Below are positions 61,856 through 64,000 of a stretch of DNA of 64,000 nt, piece after piece; the stretch's first letter is position 1, and every line of letters begins with the position of its first letter. A program made the translations under genes and the position numbers. The notes under the pieces are model-generated. The model worked only from the letters and a program-made list of their open reading frames with translations. It ran no database searches and was not told the DNA's origin. The DNA is from Aromatoleum tolulyticum (GTDB lineage: Bacteria > Pseudomonadota > Gammaproteobacteria > Burkholderiales > Rhodocyclaceae). Where the stretch lies: assembly GCF_900156155.1 (NCBI RefSeq), contig NZ_FTMD01000002.1:371152-435151 (forward strand), in the 5' to 3' direction.

Positions 61856-63493
61856 TCAGCGCGCCGCGCGCACGGCGCCGATCAGCCCTGCCGTCGATGC
61901 GTCATGCTCGCCGCGAGTTCCACCGGCAAGCTCGCCGGCGATGCGGGTCGCGATCTGCTTGCCCAGTTCCACGCCCCACTGGTCGAAGGCGTTGATGCCC
62001 CAGATGACGCTCTGCACGAACACCTTGTGCTCGTAGAGGGCGATCAGCGCGCCGAGCGAGCGCGGCGAGAGGTCGGGCAGCAGCAGCGTGTTGCTCGGGC
62101 GGTTGCCGGGGAAAACACGATGCGGCACCAGCGCCTCCAGCGCCTCGCCCGACAGGCCACCGGCAGCGAGCTCCGCGCGCACCTCGTCGGCCGTCTTGCC
62201 GACCATCAGGGCCTTGCTCTGCGCGATGCAGTTCGCCAGCAGCAGGCGGTGGTGCTCGGCCAGATCGTGGCTCGCCGCAAGCGGCGCGATGAAGTCGACC
62301 GGGATCAGGTCCGTGCCCTGGTGCAGCAGCTGGAAGAAGGCGTGCTGGCCGTTGGTGCCGGGCTCGCCCCAGATCACCGGGCAGGTCGCGGTTTCGACCG
62401 GCTTGCCGTCGCGTGTGACCGACTTGCCGTTGCTCTCCATTTCGAGCTGCTGCAGGTAGGCCGGCACCCGCGCGAGCGCCTGTGCATAGGGCGCGATCGA
62501 GAGGCTCGATGCGCCGAAGAAGCCGCGGTACCACACCCCCAGCAGCCCCATGATGACCGGCATGTTCGCTTCGAGCGGGGCCTCGGCGAAGTGGCGGTCC
62601 ATCGCGTGCGCGCCATCGAGCATCGCCTCGAAGTTGTCGCGGCCGACGTAGAGCGCGATCGGCAGCCCGACCGCCGACCACATCGAGTAGCGCCCGCCGA
62701 CCCAGTCCCAGAAGCCGAACATGTTGGCGGTGTCGATGCCGAAGGCGGCGACGCGCTCGGCGTTGGTCGACACGGCGACGAAGTGCTTCGCGATGTCGGC
62801 CTCGCTGCCGCCGTTGGCGAGGAACCACGCGCGCGCGCTGGCGGCGTTGGTCATCGTCTCGACGGTCGTGAAGGTCTTGGAGGCGATGACGAAGAGCGTG
62901 CGCGACGGCTTCACCTTGGCGAGCACGCCGGCGAGGTGGTCGCCGTCGATGTTCGACACGAAGTGCATCGTCAGGCGTTCATGGCCGCAGGCGGCAAGCG
63001 CCTGGCAGGCCATCGCCGGGCCGAGGTCGGAGCCGCCGATGCCGATGTTGACGATGTCGGTGATCGTTTCGCGCGTGAACCCGCGCCAGCGGCCTTCGCG
63101 CACGCCCTCGGCGAAGTCGCCCATGCGCGCGAGGACTTCGCGCACGGCGGGCATCACGTCGCGACCGTCGAGTTCGACCGGCGCATCGCTGCGGTTGCGC
63201 AGCGCGACGTGCAGGACGGCACGGTCTTCGGTGGTGTTGATGCGCTTGCCGGAGAACATTGCCGCGCGCGCCGCTTCGAGGCCGCGGTCGCGTGCGAGCG
63301 CAGTGAGCAGTTCCAGCGTGCGCGGCACGACGCGGTTCTTCGAGTAGTCGAGGAACAGATCTGCAGCGCGCAGCGAGAAGCGCTCGAAGCGGCCTTCGTC
63401 CGCAGCGAATAGATTGCGCAGGTGCTGCTCGCCGAGTTCGTCACGATGCGCCGCAAGCGCACGCCAGGCGTTGGAATTCGTCAGTGAGGTCAT
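61856..63493 (-). CDS. pgi: glucose-6-phosphate isomerase
   Basis: A 545-aa enzyme interconverting glucose-6-phosphate and fructose-6-phosphate. Signatures are [43 protein letters not shown] and the C-terminal [17 protein letters not shown] lies before the ATG at 63493; a longer frame would translate the 72-bp repeat and is rejected. It follows the hexR-like gene on the same strand with 83 bp between, nearly all of it that repeat. It links the fructose import genes with the glucose module. Confidence 0.96.
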   Translation of the reverse strand: MTSLTNSNAWRALAAHRDELGEQHLRNLFAADEGRFERFSLRAADLFLDYSKNRVVPRTLELLTALARDRGLEAARAAMFSGKRINTTEDRAVLHVALRNRSDAPVELDGRDVMPAVREVLARMGDFAEGVREGRWRGFTRETITDIVNIGIGGSDLGPAMACQALAACGHERLTMHFVSNIDGDHLAGVLAKVKPSRTLFVIASKTFTTVETMTNAASARAWFLANGGSEADIAKHFVAVSTNAERVAAFGIDTANMFGFWDWVGGRYSMWSAVGLPIALYVGRDNFEAMLDGAHAMDRHFAEAPLEANMPVIMGLLGVWYRGFFGASSLSIAPYAQALARVPAYLQQLEMESNGKSVTRDGKPVETATCPVIWGEPGTNGQHAFFQLLHQGTDLIPVDFIAPLAASHDLAEHHRLLLANCIAQSKALMVGKTADEVRAELAAGGLSGEALEALVPHRVFPGNRPSNTLLLPDLSPRSLGALIALYEHKVFVQSVIWGINAFDQWGVELGKQIATRIAGELAGGTRGEHDASTAGLIGAVRAAR

Positions 63494-63501
63494 GGTCTCC
63501 C

Positions 63502-63573
63502 GCCGGGCCGCCCCAAAGGAGGCCTCCGCCCCCCCGGGGGGCAACAAATGAAGTGAGCGTGGGGGTTGTTTCA
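63502..63573 (-). repeat. 72-bp intergenic repeat, copy 2
   Basis: Matches 19777-19848 in 67 of 72 positions, same orientation and exactly the same length. Here it fills the gap between the hexR-like stop and the pgi ribosome site. The differences are single-base changes, which suggests a family of intergenic elements kept at gene junctions. Confidence 0.85.
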
Positions 63574-63576
63574 TCT

Positions 63577-64000
63577 TCAGGCTTCGAATCCGCGAATGCG
63601 CTTGTCGCGCAGAGTCTGCTTGGTGCGCTCGAGGCGCTTGATGAGTTCGGGGCCGCTCGCGAGCGCGACGCTCACCGACAGCACGTCGATGAGCGCCAGA
63701 TGCGCGATGCGCGAGGTCATCGGAGCGTAGACATCGGGGTCTTCGGGCACATCGGCGGCGAGCAGCACCGTCGCCGTGCGGGCGAGCGGCGAGCCGCTGG
63801 CGGTGATCGCGATCACCTCGGCACCCGCTTCGCGCGCCAGTTCGCAGGCGCGGATGAGCTCGGGGGTGCGCCCGCTCGCGGAGATCGCGACGACCACGTC
63901 GCCCTCCTCCAGCAGCGTCGCGGCCATGCCCTGGGTATGCGGATCGCTGTAGGCCACGGACGGTATGCCGAAGCGGAAGAACTTGTGCTGCGCATCGGTG
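63577..64000 (-). CDS. hexR: HexR/RpiR-family regulator, SIS domain (partial, 5' end beyond window)
   Basis: The 141 visible C-terminal residues belong to an RpiR regulator. [17 protein letters not shown], then [16 protein letters not shown] and [12 protein letters not shown] form the SIS sugar-phosphate domain. They align closely with the regulator half of the Glk-HexR fusion at 6465 ([26 protein letters not shown]). The DNA-binding domain lies outside the window. It is cotranscribed with pgi. Whether it or the fusion binds the operators at 1797, 13201 and 13413 is open. Confidence 0.85.
   Translation of the reverse strand, partial: TDAQHKFFRFGIPSVAYSDPHTQGMAATLLEEGDVVVAISASGRTPELIRACELAREAGAEVIAITASGSPLARTATVLLAADVPEDPDVYAPMTSRIAHLALIDVLSVSVALASGPELIKRLERTKQTLRDKRIRGFEA

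Overview
The window is GC-rich (roughly two thirds G+C by eye) with dense, short-gapped operons. Its gene families fit a metabolically versatile betaproteobacterium, most likely of the Azoarcus/Aromatoleum/Thauera (Rhodocyclales) type. The clues are a glucokinase fused to a HexR-type regulator, an aromatic-type monooxygenase/hydrolase operon, a phasin, a complete pqqABCDE operon and several c-di-GMP enzymes. The taxon is inferred from gene content only.

Layout. 0.1-16 kb is a glucose module: a LamB-type porin, a hybrid histidine kinase divergent from a periplasmic binding protein, a Glk-HexR fusion, a glucose/mannose-type ABC transporter (gtsABCD order), zwf and a second, stand-alone glk. Three promoters (porin, gtsA, zwf) share a TTGCGT -35 box and a HexR-like palindrome, TGTAGT-N3-ACTACA, lying over the spacer and -10. 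The module resumes at the right edge with pgi and a second, cut-off HexR/RpiR gene. 16-23 kb is a minus-strand operon-like run (metallo-beta-lactamase-fold protein, FAD monooxygenase, DUF2783, VOC protein, fumarylacetoacetate-hydrolase-family protein, acetoacetate-CoA ligase) that looks like part of an aromatic pathway ending in acetoacetate. 23-28.5 kb holds a phasin, a GAF-GGDEF protein, a trypsin-like protease and a NemA-type ene-reductase with a divergent LysR gene. 28.5-33 kb is an alanine module: a TyrR-like sigma-54 activator divergent from dadA and an AGCS symporter, with a textbook -24/-12 promoter and two upstream TGTATT-type boxes. 33-36 kb carries small stress or house-keeping genes.

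36.3-40.9 kb is a clearly lower-GC island flanked by 120-bp inverted repeats. It carries a solitary reverse transcriptase, a frameshifted tyrosine integrase and a PD-(D/E)XK nuclease-like protein. The reverse transcriptase ends in DFDDDIPF, the same sequence as the protein-recruiting tip of bacterial single-stranded DNA-binding protein (SSB), behind a Pro/Ala-rich linker. This is the most unusual signal in the window and a candidate for an undescribed defence-type system.

41-51 kb contains a PPC/DUF296 protein, a CBS protein, a zinc ribbon, an amidohydrolase coupled to a uracil-DNA-glycosylase-family gene, and a fructose-type ABC operon (ROK regulator, ATPase, permease, binding protein, sugar kinase). 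51-57 kb has a deletion scar, an HD-GYP protein, a helix-hairpin-helix nuclease-like protein, an esterase, DoxX and a glutathionyl-hydroquinone reductase. 57-64 kb has the pqq operon, including the 24-codon pqqA, a proline iminopeptidase, pgi and the partial hexR.
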